The position numbers and the translations under genes were made by a program. Below the pieces are notes generated by a model. The model was not told the DNA's origin. It ran no database searches and saw nothing but the letters and a program-made list of their open reading frames with translations. Source: JANMAT01 sp031359995 (lineage in GTDB: Bacteria > Actinomycetota > Acidimicrobiia > Acidimicrobiales > Ilumatobacteraceae). Taken from it: a stretch of 10,985 bases of DNA. The DNA is taken from contig JANMAT010000080.1 in the NCBI GenBank assembly GCA_031359995.1, forward strand, positions 1-10,985, read 5' to 3'. This document shows positions 1 to 6,351 of this stretch, piece after piece (the stretch's first letter is position 1; every line of letters begins with the position of its first letter).

Positions 1-1
1 G

Positions 2-688
2 CGCCTCGGTGGGCGGACGGCGATGAAGGTGTGGTCGGCCGAGGAGCTGCGGACGTTCCTGGCCAGCATCGAGGGCAACGACCTGTACACGGCCTTCTTC
101 CTCGTAGCGAACACCGGGATGCGGCGCGGCGAGGTGCTCGGGCTGACGTGGCGCAACGTCGACCTCGACACCGCTCGCCTGGTGGTCAGCCAGTCGGTGC
201 TGTCCGTGGACTACGAGGCGAGCGTGGCCGACGTGAAGACGGCCACGAGCCACCGCACGATCGACCTCGACGCCCGGACCGTGGCGACCCTACGAGCGTG
301 GCGTCGGCGCCAGCTCGAGGAGCGCCTCTCGACCGGGCGCCGTGACGACGAGTTCGTGTTCGCCCGCCCCGACGGCCGCCCAGTCCACCCCGACTACTTC
401 AGCCAGTGCTGGGACCACCTGGTGGCTGCCAGCCCGCTCCCCCGCATCCGCCTCCACGACCTCCGCCACACCCACGCCTCGATCCTGCTGAAGGCCGGCG
501 TGCCGGTGAAGGTCGTCAGCGAGCGCCTCGGCCACTCCAGCCCGGCGTTCACGATGACCGTTTACCAGCACGTGCTCCCCGGCATGCAGGCCGACGCCGC
601 AGCGGCCTTCGGCGCGGCGGTATTCGGGGCCACGCCGCCAACACCGGGCAGACACATGGCGGAACTTGAGAGTCCGTTGCGACAGTAG
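2..688 (+). CDS. Tyrosine recombinase/integrase, C-terminal catalytic part (5' end outside window)
   Basis: This is a site-specific DNA recombinase of the phage/ICE integrase family, which cuts and rejoins attachment sites through a covalent phosphotyrosine intermediate. Counting from the ATG at 23, the full catalytic set is visible: Arg34 (TGMRRGE), Lys72 in the beta-hairpin (VKTATSHR), His145-x-x-Arg148 (HDLRH), His171 (LGHSS) and nucleophile Tyr181 (TVYQH). Only the catalytic domain is present. The N-terminal SAM-like arm-binding and core-binding domains expected of a 350-400 residue integrase are missing, and the reading frame is open without a stop back to position 2. The gene is therefore best read as cut by the window edge, with the ATG at 23 internal. 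The frame is intact to its TAG and no catalytic residue is lost, so the enzyme is probably functional. It points towards the tRNA-fMet gene about 2.6 kb away, its likely target. The family assignment is firm; the target is inferred. Confidence 0.93.
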   Translation, partial: RLGGRTAMKVWSAEELRTFLASIEGNDLYTAFFLVANTGMRRGEVLGLTWRNVDLDTARLVVSQSVLSVDYEASVADVKTATSHRTIDLDARTVATLRAWRRRQLEERLSTGRRDDEFVFARPDGRPVHPDYFSQCWDHLVAASPLPRIRLHDLRHTHASILLKAGVPVKVVSERLGHSSPAFTMTVYQHVLPGMQADAAAAFGAAVFGATPPTPGRHMAELESPLRQ

Positions 689-694
689 GTGCAA

Positions 695-716
695 AGTGTG
701 AACTACAGTGTGAACT
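695..716 (+). repeat. Tandem 10-bp repeat AGTGTGAACT with 12-bp period, overlapping a possible -10 box
   Basis: AGTGTGAACT occurs at 695-704 and again at 707-716, directly abutting the GTG start of the next gene. The second copy is part of an inverted repeat, ACAGT-GTGA-ACTGT, at 705-718. The hexamer TACAGT (704-709) fits the actinobacterial -10 pattern TANNNT and lies 7 bp before the GTG, which would give a leaderless transcript. No convincing -35 is present; TTGCGA at 678-683 is 20 bp away. The repeats could be an operator, for example for the helix-turn-helix protein encoded downstream, or arm-type recombinase or excisionase sites. The repeats are seen directly; the roles are inference. 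Confidence 0.5.
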
Positions 717-1520
717 GTGACGAGACTACTCGATCCGTTCGGCGATGCACCGATTCCGGAGGTCCCGCTCTCGAAGGCGCCCCTTGTGCACGTCCTCGCC
801 CAGATTCGGTTCCCGAAGCAGATCGGCTTGGTGACTGCGAACGGCATCGATCCGATCCGCCGACGGCTGCGCAGTGACTACCCGATACTGAAGGAGGATC
901 GAAACACAGCGATCGTCCTCTCACCCGAGGGCGTCACTGCCCAGCCGCAACTCGAGACGGTATGGCGGCTTCAGAGCAAGGCGGGCGATTGGCAGGTCTC
1001 GATCGGGGAAACGTTTCTCGCCCTCGACACCTCTGCCTACATCTCGCGCAAGGATTTCTGCGAGCGGCTCAAGGTCATTGTCGATGCCTTCGGCGCCATT
1101 GTTGAACCGATCGTTGCGGAGCGCCTTGGACTGCGGTACATAGATCGGATAGATCGGCCAGAGCATCTTGAGCGCCTTCGTGACTTTGTGTTCCCCGAGG
1201 TACTTGGGGTGATGCACCTAGGCATCGAGAACAAGGAGCGGCTGGCGCACACGATTACCGAGGCCTTGTTCACGATGCCCGAACACAAACTTCTAGCTCG
1301 GTGGGGACTGCTTCCGCCCGGCGCAACAGTGGACCCAGTCCTGAAGCCGGTGCAGACAAGATCTTGGATTCTCGACATCGACGTGTTTTCCGACGATCGC
1401 GTCGACTTTGCGACGGAGCTGCTAATTAGTAAGTTTGAGCTGTTTGCCCAGCATTCATACCGGTTCTTCCGTTGGGCCGTCACCGAGGAGCTACTCCGAG
1501 CCGCCGGGGGTGAGATATGA
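717..1520 (+). CDS. TIGR04255-family protein of unknown function
   Basis: The 267-residue product matches the sporadically distributed TIGR04255 family: the N-terminus has the characteristic pattern PEVPLSKAPLVHV followed by AQIRFP (residues 14-33), the length is near the usual 250-270, and the C-terminus ends with FRWAVTEELLRA. No signal peptide, membrane segment or catalytic motif is evident, so it is probably cytosolic. No biochemical role is known to me. The GTG start is chosen because the family motif begins within 15 residues of it. There is no Shine-Dalgarno sequence, but a -10-like TACAGT lies 7 bp upstream, so translation may be leaderless. The stop overlaps the next gene's ATG (ATGA), indicating co-translation with the helix-turn-helix gene. 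The codon use includes AT-rich stretches (for example around 1420-1440), unlike the flanking chromosome, which fits horizontal acquisition. Family call is from memory of the motif. Confidence 0.8.
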   Translation: MTRLLDPFGDAPIPEVPLSKAPLVHVLAQIRFPKQIGLVTANGIDPIRRRLRSDYPILKEDRNTAIVLSPEGVTAQPQLETVWRLQSKAGDWQVSIGETFLALDTSAYISRKDFCERLKVIVDAFGAIVEPIVAERLGLRYIDRIDRPEHLERLRDFVFPEVLGVMHLGIENKERLAHTITEALFTMPEHKLLARWGLLPPGATVDPVLKPVQTRSWILDIDVFSDDRVDFATELLISKFELFAQHSYRFFRWAVTEELLRAAGGEI

Positions 1521-2119
1521 GTCTGGCCGTCCAGGACGACCGAACAACGACCGGTCCCGTTGAAACGCAGAAGCGAGTTCCTTCATGGATTGTCTCCAGC
1601 TCAATGGCCCTATCTCTCTTGACAGGAACTACCACGTCGGCTCCGCCGACGCCTCGTGCGCAGGTCATCGTTCTAGACCGCGCAACCAGTATCGGTGGCT
1701 TTGAAGTCGCCACTTCGTCCGCTACGTCCGACGGTACGGCCGACTCGATCAAGAGGCTCCGATCACGGTCGGGCCTCTCCTGGGACCAGATTGCGCGTAT
1801 CTTCGGCGTTTCCCGACGCTCTGTCCACAAGTGGGCAACCGGAGGGCCGATGAACGGGCGGAATCTCGAGCGGCTAGCCGAACTGACGCAGGTCGTCGAC
1901 GCGCTTGGCGGCGACGCTCGTGAAGTGCGCACCAGGCTTCTCAAACCCAACACCATCGGTAAGACCGTCTTCGCAGACCTAGTCGCGAGCGCCCACCGCC
2001 ACACCGCTGCCCCCGAGGGGCTAGATGTCGAGCAACTCCTCGGCGCTCGACGAGACGACGACGTCACGCACTTCGGGCGTTTCCTCGACCTCACCGATGA
2101 CGAACTTGCCGAGACGTAG
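1517..2119 (+). CDS. Helix-turn-helix (XRE-like) DNA-binding protein
   Basis: The 200-residue protein carries one clear helix-turn-helix at about residues 77-107 (SIKRLRSRSGLSWDQIARIFGVSRR is the core; IARIFGVSRRSVHKWATG contains the recognition helix). A helical segment around 114-130 (NLERLAELTQVVDAL) follows, a pattern common in actinobacterial regulators. Residues 1-75 are Ser/Thr-rich and look disordered; residues 145-200 are a helical tail without a recognisable domain, ending in acidic residues. It overlaps the upstream TIGR04255 gene by ATGA, and GGGGGTGA just upstream (about 1506-1513) serves as ribosome binding site. The most economical reading is an autoregulator of this operon that binds the repeats at 695-716, or the antitoxin-like or sensor partner of its neighbours. 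That role is inference. An internal later start (ATG at 1604, residue 30) cannot be excluded because the N-terminus is not conserved-looking. Confidence 0.82.
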   Translation: MSLAVQDDRTTTGPVETQKRVPSWIVSSSMALSLLTGTTTSAPPTPRAQVIVLDRATSIGGFEVATSSATSDGTADSIKRLRSRSGLSWDQIARIFGVSRRSVHKWATGGPMNGRNLERLAELTQVVDALGGDAREVRTRLLKPNTIGKTVFADLVASAHRHTAAPEGLDVEQLLGARRDDDVTHFGRFLDLTDDELAET

Positions 2120-2136
2120 GTGGGTTGGACGTCAGC

Positions 2137-3129
2137 ATGGTTGAGTGGGACAGTCCCGAGGCTGTCGACAAGGTCAATAGCGCAATGCGGGCCTGGCGAC
2201 AAGGCGATGTGATACGGCCCGCCAAATTCGTGCATTTGGCTGACCTGTCTCGTCCAGGCACACCGATTTCTGCCGCGGCGGCTGAGCGCGGACGTACCGG
2301 CGCGATGGCAATCGTCGCGGCCGAGCCGGACGGACTGGTCGTTATCTCGCAGACCTGCGACATAGTGGCAAAATCCCCCATAGATGCGCCATACGTAAGT
2401 GCCGGAGTACTCGTTCGACTCGACGGTGATCGTGCGGCCGCGGCACGGGCCGGAGAGCGACCAAGATACGTGCACATCCCCCAGCTCGGCCTTGAATGGT
2501 TTGTCGACCTTGACCAGATCGTCTCTGTCGAGAAGGCGGCCCTCGTAGGCGTCTCCCCTGAGAGGGGACTTGAAGGCTCGCACGAGGAGTCTCGATTCGG
2601 CGCCGCTGTCGGTCGGAAGTTCAGTAGGTTCGCGTTTCCGGACGACCTTCATGAATCACTTCGCAGTCTGCAGGAGCGCTTCAAATCTCGGCACACAAGG
2701 CCGAACAGCGCCGAGGGCGACGCTCTTCGACAGGTGACGCAGATTCGCGTATCCACCGACGGCGACTGGTCCTCAGATTCGCTGAACGTGCACCTGGTCT
2801 TCCTGGTACCACCTGGAACGCTGCCACCAGTGGAGGCAGACGACGACTTTGCAGAACCCACGTTCGAACTTCAGCAATGGCTCGACGCGAAGGCTCGGGC
2901 TGCCGCGGACATCGCAGAACGACTCCGGGCGAGCACGACTCTCGGCGACCGCACAGTGCTGTGGAGTCGCCTCGCGGACGCGTGGGCAGGAATGGCCGCT
3001 ACTCCATGCGGTGTCGTCACACGAGTCACCGCTGAGGTTCTGGGTGCGGACGAATACAGCGTGGCTCGCTACTGGTCCTCGGAACGCCTGGACCTCGACT
3101 ACCTCAGCGGACCGAGCAGCCCAGGCTGA
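2137..3129 (+). CDS. Uncharacterised protein with QGD and SQTCDIV motifs
   Basis: I do not recognise a named family. Using the ATG at 2137 (330 residues), visible landmarks are WRQGDVI (residues 21-27), LVVISQTCDIV (67-77), an acidic and aromatic stretch LEWFVDLDQI (119-128), and GRKFSRFAFPDDL (159-171). A helical C-terminal half follows, with a coiled segment about 246-268 and a beta-type segment NVHLVFLVPPG about 217-227. There is no signal peptide or membrane span. The invariant-looking Cys-Asp of SQTCDIV, close to QGD, suggests a binding or catalytic pocket, but this is inference. A TTG at 2125 in the same frame would add four residues. It directly abuts the AGGTGG sequence at 2118-2123, leaving no spacing, whereas that sequence is 13 nt from the ATG, so the start is not settled. 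The gene follows the HTH gene closely and is the last of the cassette before the tRNA. Confidence 0.8.
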   Translation: MVEWDSPEAVDKVNSAMRAWRQGDVIRPAKFVHLADLSRPGTPISAAAAERGRTGAMAIVAAEPDGLVVISQTCDIVAKSPIDAPYVSAGVLVRLDGDRAAAARAGERPRYVHIPQLGLEWFVDLDQIVSVEKAALVGVSPERGLEGSHEESRFGAAVGRKFSRFAFPDDLHESLRSLQERFKSRHTRPNSAEGDALRQVTQIRVSTDGDWSSDSLNVHLVFLVPPGTLPPVEADDDFAEPTFELQQWLDAKARAAADIAERLRASTTLGDRTVLWSRLADAWAGMAATPCGVVTRVTAEVLGADEYSVARYWSSERLDLDYLSGPSSPG

Positions 3130-3227
3130 CGCGGTTACTGGGGCGTGCACCGCGTACCGCGTGCAGTCCGACCGTCAGCGGAACTGTCCATTAGAAAAAC
3201 CATTAGAAGTCGGGCGGAAAACGAGTG
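3130..3227. other. Short non-coding junction between the cargo operon and the tRNA terminator
   Basis: No credible gene lies here. It contains GCGTGCA twice (3143-3149 and 3159-3165), then an AT-rich patch with the CCATTAGAA tandem repeat. In an integrated element this position, next to the tRNA 3' end, is where recombinase or excisionase binding sites would be expected. That interpretation is inference. Confidence 0.4.
3188..3208 (+). repeat. Tandem 9-bp repeat CCATTAGAA with 12-bp period
   Basis: CCATTAGAA is found at 3188-3196 and 3200-3208, separated by AAA. The patch is strikingly AT-rich for this genome. It lies about 60 bp from the 3' end of tRNA-fMet, the predicted attachment site. 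Same-orientation short repeats about one helical turn apart near an att site are typical of integrase arm-type or excisionase sites. The repeat is seen directly; the function is inferred. Confidence 0.5.
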
Positions 3228-3262
3228 AGGCCCAGGCCGAGCGTGTGCTCTGACCTGGGCCT
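3228..3262 (-). terminator. Hairpin terminator downstream of tRNA-fMet
   Basis: AGGCCCAGG (3228-3236) and CCTGGGCCT (3254-3262) form a perfect 9-bp stem with a 17-nt loop. Read on the minus strand, it begins 6 nt after the tRNA discriminator base and is followed within a few bases by CGTTTTCC, a short U-tract. It therefore fits an intrinsic terminator for the tRNA transcript. It could also act on the plus strand for the cargo operon, whose stop is about 100 bp upstream, but there is no U-tract on that side. Confidence 0.75.
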
Positions 3263-3268
3263 TCGTAG

Positions 3269-3342
<74 letters not shown>

Positions 3343-3353
3343 GCGTGGACTGC

Positions 3354-3382
3354 ACGATAGCGCGCCGGGGCTCCTCGGCCAA
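3354..3382 (-). promoter_or_regulatory. Promoter of tRNA-fMet
   Basis: On the minus strand a -35-like TTGGCC (3382-3377) and a -10-like TATCGT (3359-3354) are separated by exactly 17 bp. The predicted start is a few bases before the tRNA 5' end at 3342. This is the best sigma-70-type promoter visible in the window and sits in the gap after the UPF0182 stop, so the tRNA can be transcribed on its own. Confidence 0.65.
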
Positions 3383-3396
3383 CCTGGTTCTTGCGG

Positions 3397-6327
3397 TCAG
3401 GCGTTCACCGAGGTCGTGGTCGTGGCGCCGGGGGCGGTGGTCGTCGTGGTCGAACCCGTCGCGGCGCCGTCCTTGGCCCCGGCCTCGGCCAGGCGGTTGG
3501 CCCGGGTGGCCAGGTCGTAGGCCTGCTTGAGCTGGTCGATCGCCTTGGCCGAGTCGCCGTCCAGCTCGCTCCTGCGGGCCAGGTCGAACATCGCCTGGGC
3601 GCGCGCCATCAGCGACACCGAGGTCTCCTCGCTGTCGTTCGGACCGGGTGGCACGGCTACCGATCCGGCGCCGGGCTTCACCGTGGTGAACCCCGGGTCG
3701 ACCCCGAACCGGTCCTCCACCGCCGCCTCCACCGAGCGGCCGATGCCGACCTTGCCGTCGGCCAGCACGGCCACACCACCCAACGCCGGCTTGCCCACGT
3801 TGGCCGCACCGGCCGCCGGCCCGTACCACGGCAGCACCCAGGCGAACGTCTCGTCGAGACGCACCAGCTGCTGCTCGCCGAACAGGGGCGTGCCGGCGTT
3901 GCGGGCGAAGATCTCGGCCTGCAGCTGCGACCGGGCCGTCGCCGGGCTCGGGATCGCACCGTCGGCGCGCAGCACGCGCAGCTTGGCGTTGCCATCGCTG
4001 TCGAACCAGCCGACCACCAGCGCGGCCATGTCCTCCTTGGCCACGGCCGGACCCGACTTCGACACCATCGGCTGCACCGCCACCATCGTGGTGCCCCACA
4101 GCGCGTACGAAGGGCTGACCGGCACGGCGGCGCGCGTCGACGAACCCGACACGCTCGTGGTGGGGCCTGCCGTGGGCGAACTGCTCGAACCGCTCGACGC
4201 CCGCGCCGTAGTGCTCACCGCCGTGCCCGCGGTGGTCGCCGGCTGCACGCCGGCCACCGTGGTCTCGGTGGGCGCCACCGCCCACGCACCGGTCGACGCC
4301 GCAAAGCCGGCGGCGTCGTCCTGACGCTGCTGATCGGTGCGGTACGTGCCCCACATCGTCGTCTGCACCCGCAACAGATCGGACGGATACCGCAGGTGCG
4401 ATCGCACCTCGAACGGCATCGCCGACGCCGTATCGAACAACGTGGGGAACGCGGTGCGCCACGCCGTCAGGACCGGGTCGGCCTGATCGGTGGCGTACAG
4501 CGTCACCTGCCCGGTGTGGGCATCGACCACCGCCTTCGCCGAGTTGCGCACGTAGTTGAACGGGCGCTTCAACGCCGACGCGGCGTCGAGCGCGCCCACG
4601 TCGGCCCGCTCGGCCGCGGGGAAGCGATCGGACAGCGTGTACGCGTCGACCACCCACACCACCCGGCCGTCGGCGACCACCGGGTAGGCATCGTCATCGA
4701 CGGCCAGGAACGGGGCGAGCTTGCGCACCCGGTCGACCACCTGGCGCACGTAGAGCACGCGATCGACGCCACCGGTCTGCTGGAGCACCGCCAGGTCACC
4801 GAAGCGCAGGGCGAAGGCGAGCCGACGCGAGAACGACGCCAGGCTCACGCTCGTCTCCCCGGGCGCGTCGCTCTCCTTCACCACCGCGTAGGCGCGCGTG
4901 TCGGTGCTGAGGAAGATCTTGCCACCGGCGGCGACGGGCAGCGTCGTGCGCTCCGACGACGTCGCCTCGGCCTGTCCGTCGCTGGCGACCAGGCTGGCCG
5001 GCACGACCGTGGGCGGCGGCGCCGACACGTCGAGCTCGTGACGCACCTTCCAGCTCGCACCGCTACCGGGATCGATCGACGGGATGGCCAGGTACACCTG
5101 TTCGGCCCGGCCGTCGATCACGTAGCGACTCGGCTCCAGCGTGACCACCGACGAGCCGGCCGCCCCGCCCGCTGTGGCCCGAGCGGCCACCGCGGCACGA
5201 GCCACGTCGGGCGATACCACCCGCACGTCGGCCAACGGGCTCAGGTCGGTCTCGTCGGGCACCACCGCGGCGCCGCTGACCGCGTCGGTCTGCAACCGCG
5301 TGCCGTCGAGTCCCATCGCCAGCCGCGTGGCCCGCAGGTTCCGGTAGATCACGTCGCTCTCGCGCCGGGCCGGATCGTCGTGGGCCACCACGCGCTGCAC
5401 CACCGCGGGGAAGATGGTGCCGGCCATGAGGGCCACCACCGCCCACGACGCCGCCGCCACCATGGGCAGGCGCCACGACCGCTGGCGCAACCCGACCACG
5501 ACGAGCGCCGCCGTGGTGAGCGCGATGAGCACGAGCAGGAGCAGGGCCGGGCGCACGTGATGCTCGTCGGTGTAGCCCAGGCCGCGTACGTAGCCCCGCG
5601 TCGACCACACCAGCTCGTAGCGGTGGAACCAGTACGCCACCGCCCGCAGCAGGGCCAGCACCACCACCAGGATCGACAGCTGCACCCGCACCGTCGACAC
5701 CGCCCGGCGGGGTCCCGCCAGGCGGATCGTGCCGCTCAGGTAGTGGGCGGCGAGCGTCACGAACGTGGCCGCCAGCACGACCGTGAACGCCCACTCGATC
5801 ACGAAGCTCAGGAACGGCAGTTGGAAGACGTAGAAGCCGTAGTCCTTGTGGTACACGGCGTCGAACTGCTTGAACGACACCGCGTTGCGCAGCAGCAACC
5901 AGTCGCTCCATCGGGCCGCCACCGCCAGCCCGGCCACCAGCCCGAACAGCCCGGCGGTGCCCATGCGCACGGCCAGACCCCGCTCGGCCACCACGATCTG
6001 GTAGCGAGCGACCAACTGGTCCTCGGGCCCGAACGTCTGCTCGATGGGCGGCGTGCGGTGCACGACCAGCAGGCAGCCGTACAGCACGGTCGCCGCCACC
6101 AGCCCGAACACCAGCCCGAGCTCGATGCGGGTGCGGCTGATCTTCGACAGCACCGCCCGCTGGCCGAGCGCCTCGAACCACCAGCCGTCGGTCACCAGCC
6201 GGGCGAACCACCGCGCCAGCACGGCCAGGACGATGACGCCCACGATGCCGACGATCAGCGCATTGCGACCACGGCGGCCGAAACGAACCGCCCCGCGACG
6301 GCGAGGCAGATCAGAGGACTGGCGCAC
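3397..6327 (-). CDS. UPF0182 family membrane protein
   Basis: This 976-residue protein belongs to the UPF0182 (PF03699) family of large actinobacterial and cyanobacterial membrane proteins, whose function is not established. About seven membrane spans lie in the first third (roughly residues 23-45, 66-90, 120-140, 165-198, 213-233, 260-280, 288-312). A large extracytoplasmic part follows. Family signatures include YELV...GLGYTD (237-254), the AGTIFPAVVQ segment (302-311), RNLRATRLAMGLD (329-341) and HLRYPSDLLRVQ (644-655). A Ser/Thr-rich low-complexity insert occupies about 686-732 and the C-terminus is Thr-rich (GSTTTTTAPG region), both probably disordered. The length is normal for the family. 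The start is GTG with no Shine-Dalgarno sequence; TACGCT lies 8 nt upstream. The DivIVA-like gene ends 24 bp upstream on the same strand, so the two may be cotranscribed. Confidence 0.93.
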   Translation of the reverse strand: MRQSSDLPRRRGAVRFGRRGRNALIVGIVGVIVLAVLARWFARLVTDGWWFEALGQRAVLSKISRTRIELGLVFGLVAATVLYGCLLVVHRTPPIEQTFGPEDQLVARYQIVVAERGLAVRMGTAGLFGLVAGLAVAARWSDWLLLRNAVSFKQFDAVYHKDYGFYVFQLPFLSFVIEWAFTVVLAATFVTLAAHYLSGTIRLAGPRRAVSTVRVQLSILVVVLALLRAVAYWFHRYELVWSTRGYVRGLGYTDEHHVRPALLLLVLIALTTAALVVVGLRQRSWRLPMVAAASWAVVALMAGTIFPAVVQRVVAHDDPARRESDVIYRNLRATRLAMGLDGTRLQTDAVSGAAVVPDETDLSPLADVRVVSPDVARAAVAARATAGGAAGSSVVTLEPSRYVIDGRAEQVYLAIPSIDPGSGASWKVRHELDVSAPPPTVVPASLVASDGQAEATSSERTTLPVAAGGKIFLSTDTRAYAVVKESDAPGETSVSLASFSRRLAFALRFGDLAVLQQTGGVDRVLYVRQVVDRVRKLAPFLAVDDDAYPVVADGRVVWVVDAYTLSDRFPAAERADVGALDAASALKRPFNYVRNSAKAVVDAHTGQVTLYATDQADPVLTAWRTAFPTLFDTASAMPFEVRSHLRYPSDLLRVQTTMWGTYRTDQQRQDDAAGFAASTGAWAVAPTETTVAGVQPATTAGTAVSTTARASSGSSSSPTAGPTTSVSGSSTRAAVPVSPSYALWGTTMVAVQPMVSKSGPAVAKEDMAALVVGWFDSDGNAKLRVLRADGAIPSPATARSQLQAEIFARNAGTPLFGEQQLVRLDETFAWVLPWYGPAAGAANVGKPALGGVAVLADGKVGIGRSVEAAVEDRFGVDPGFTTVKPGAGSVAVPPGPNDSEETSVSLMARAQAMFDLARRSELDGDSAKAIDQLKQAYDLATRANRLAEAGAKDGAATGSTTTTTAPGATTTTSVNA

Positions 6328-6335
6328 GCGAAACG

Positions 6336-6341
6336 AGCGTA
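6336..6341 (-). promoter_or_regulatory. TACGCT, possible -10 box before the UPF0182 gene
   Basis: TACGCT on the minus strand matches TANNNT and ends 8 nt before the GTG at 6327. No Shine-Dalgarno sequence is present and no -35 hexamer is recognisable. The same hexamer occurs 6 nt before the ATG of the upstream DivIVA-like gene. It could give a nearly leaderless internal transcript. Confidence 0.3.
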
Positions 6342-6351
6342 GTGGAGGTTC

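Noticed and set aside
23..688. Integrase as a truncated pseudogene starting at 23
   Set aside because: The frame is open to the window edge and all catalytic residues are present, so missing N-terminal domains are most simply outside the window.
1480..2652. 390-residue minus-strand open frame across the HTH and SQTCDIV genes
   Set aside because: It covers two recognisable plus-strand genes and their junction and has Ser/Arg-rich shadow composition.
3391..6342. 983-residue plus-strand open frame opposite UPF0182
   Set aside because: Composition is dominated by Arg, Gly, His and Gln with no hydrophobic core, typical of the antisense frame of a GC-rich gene; the minus-strand frame has clear family motifs.
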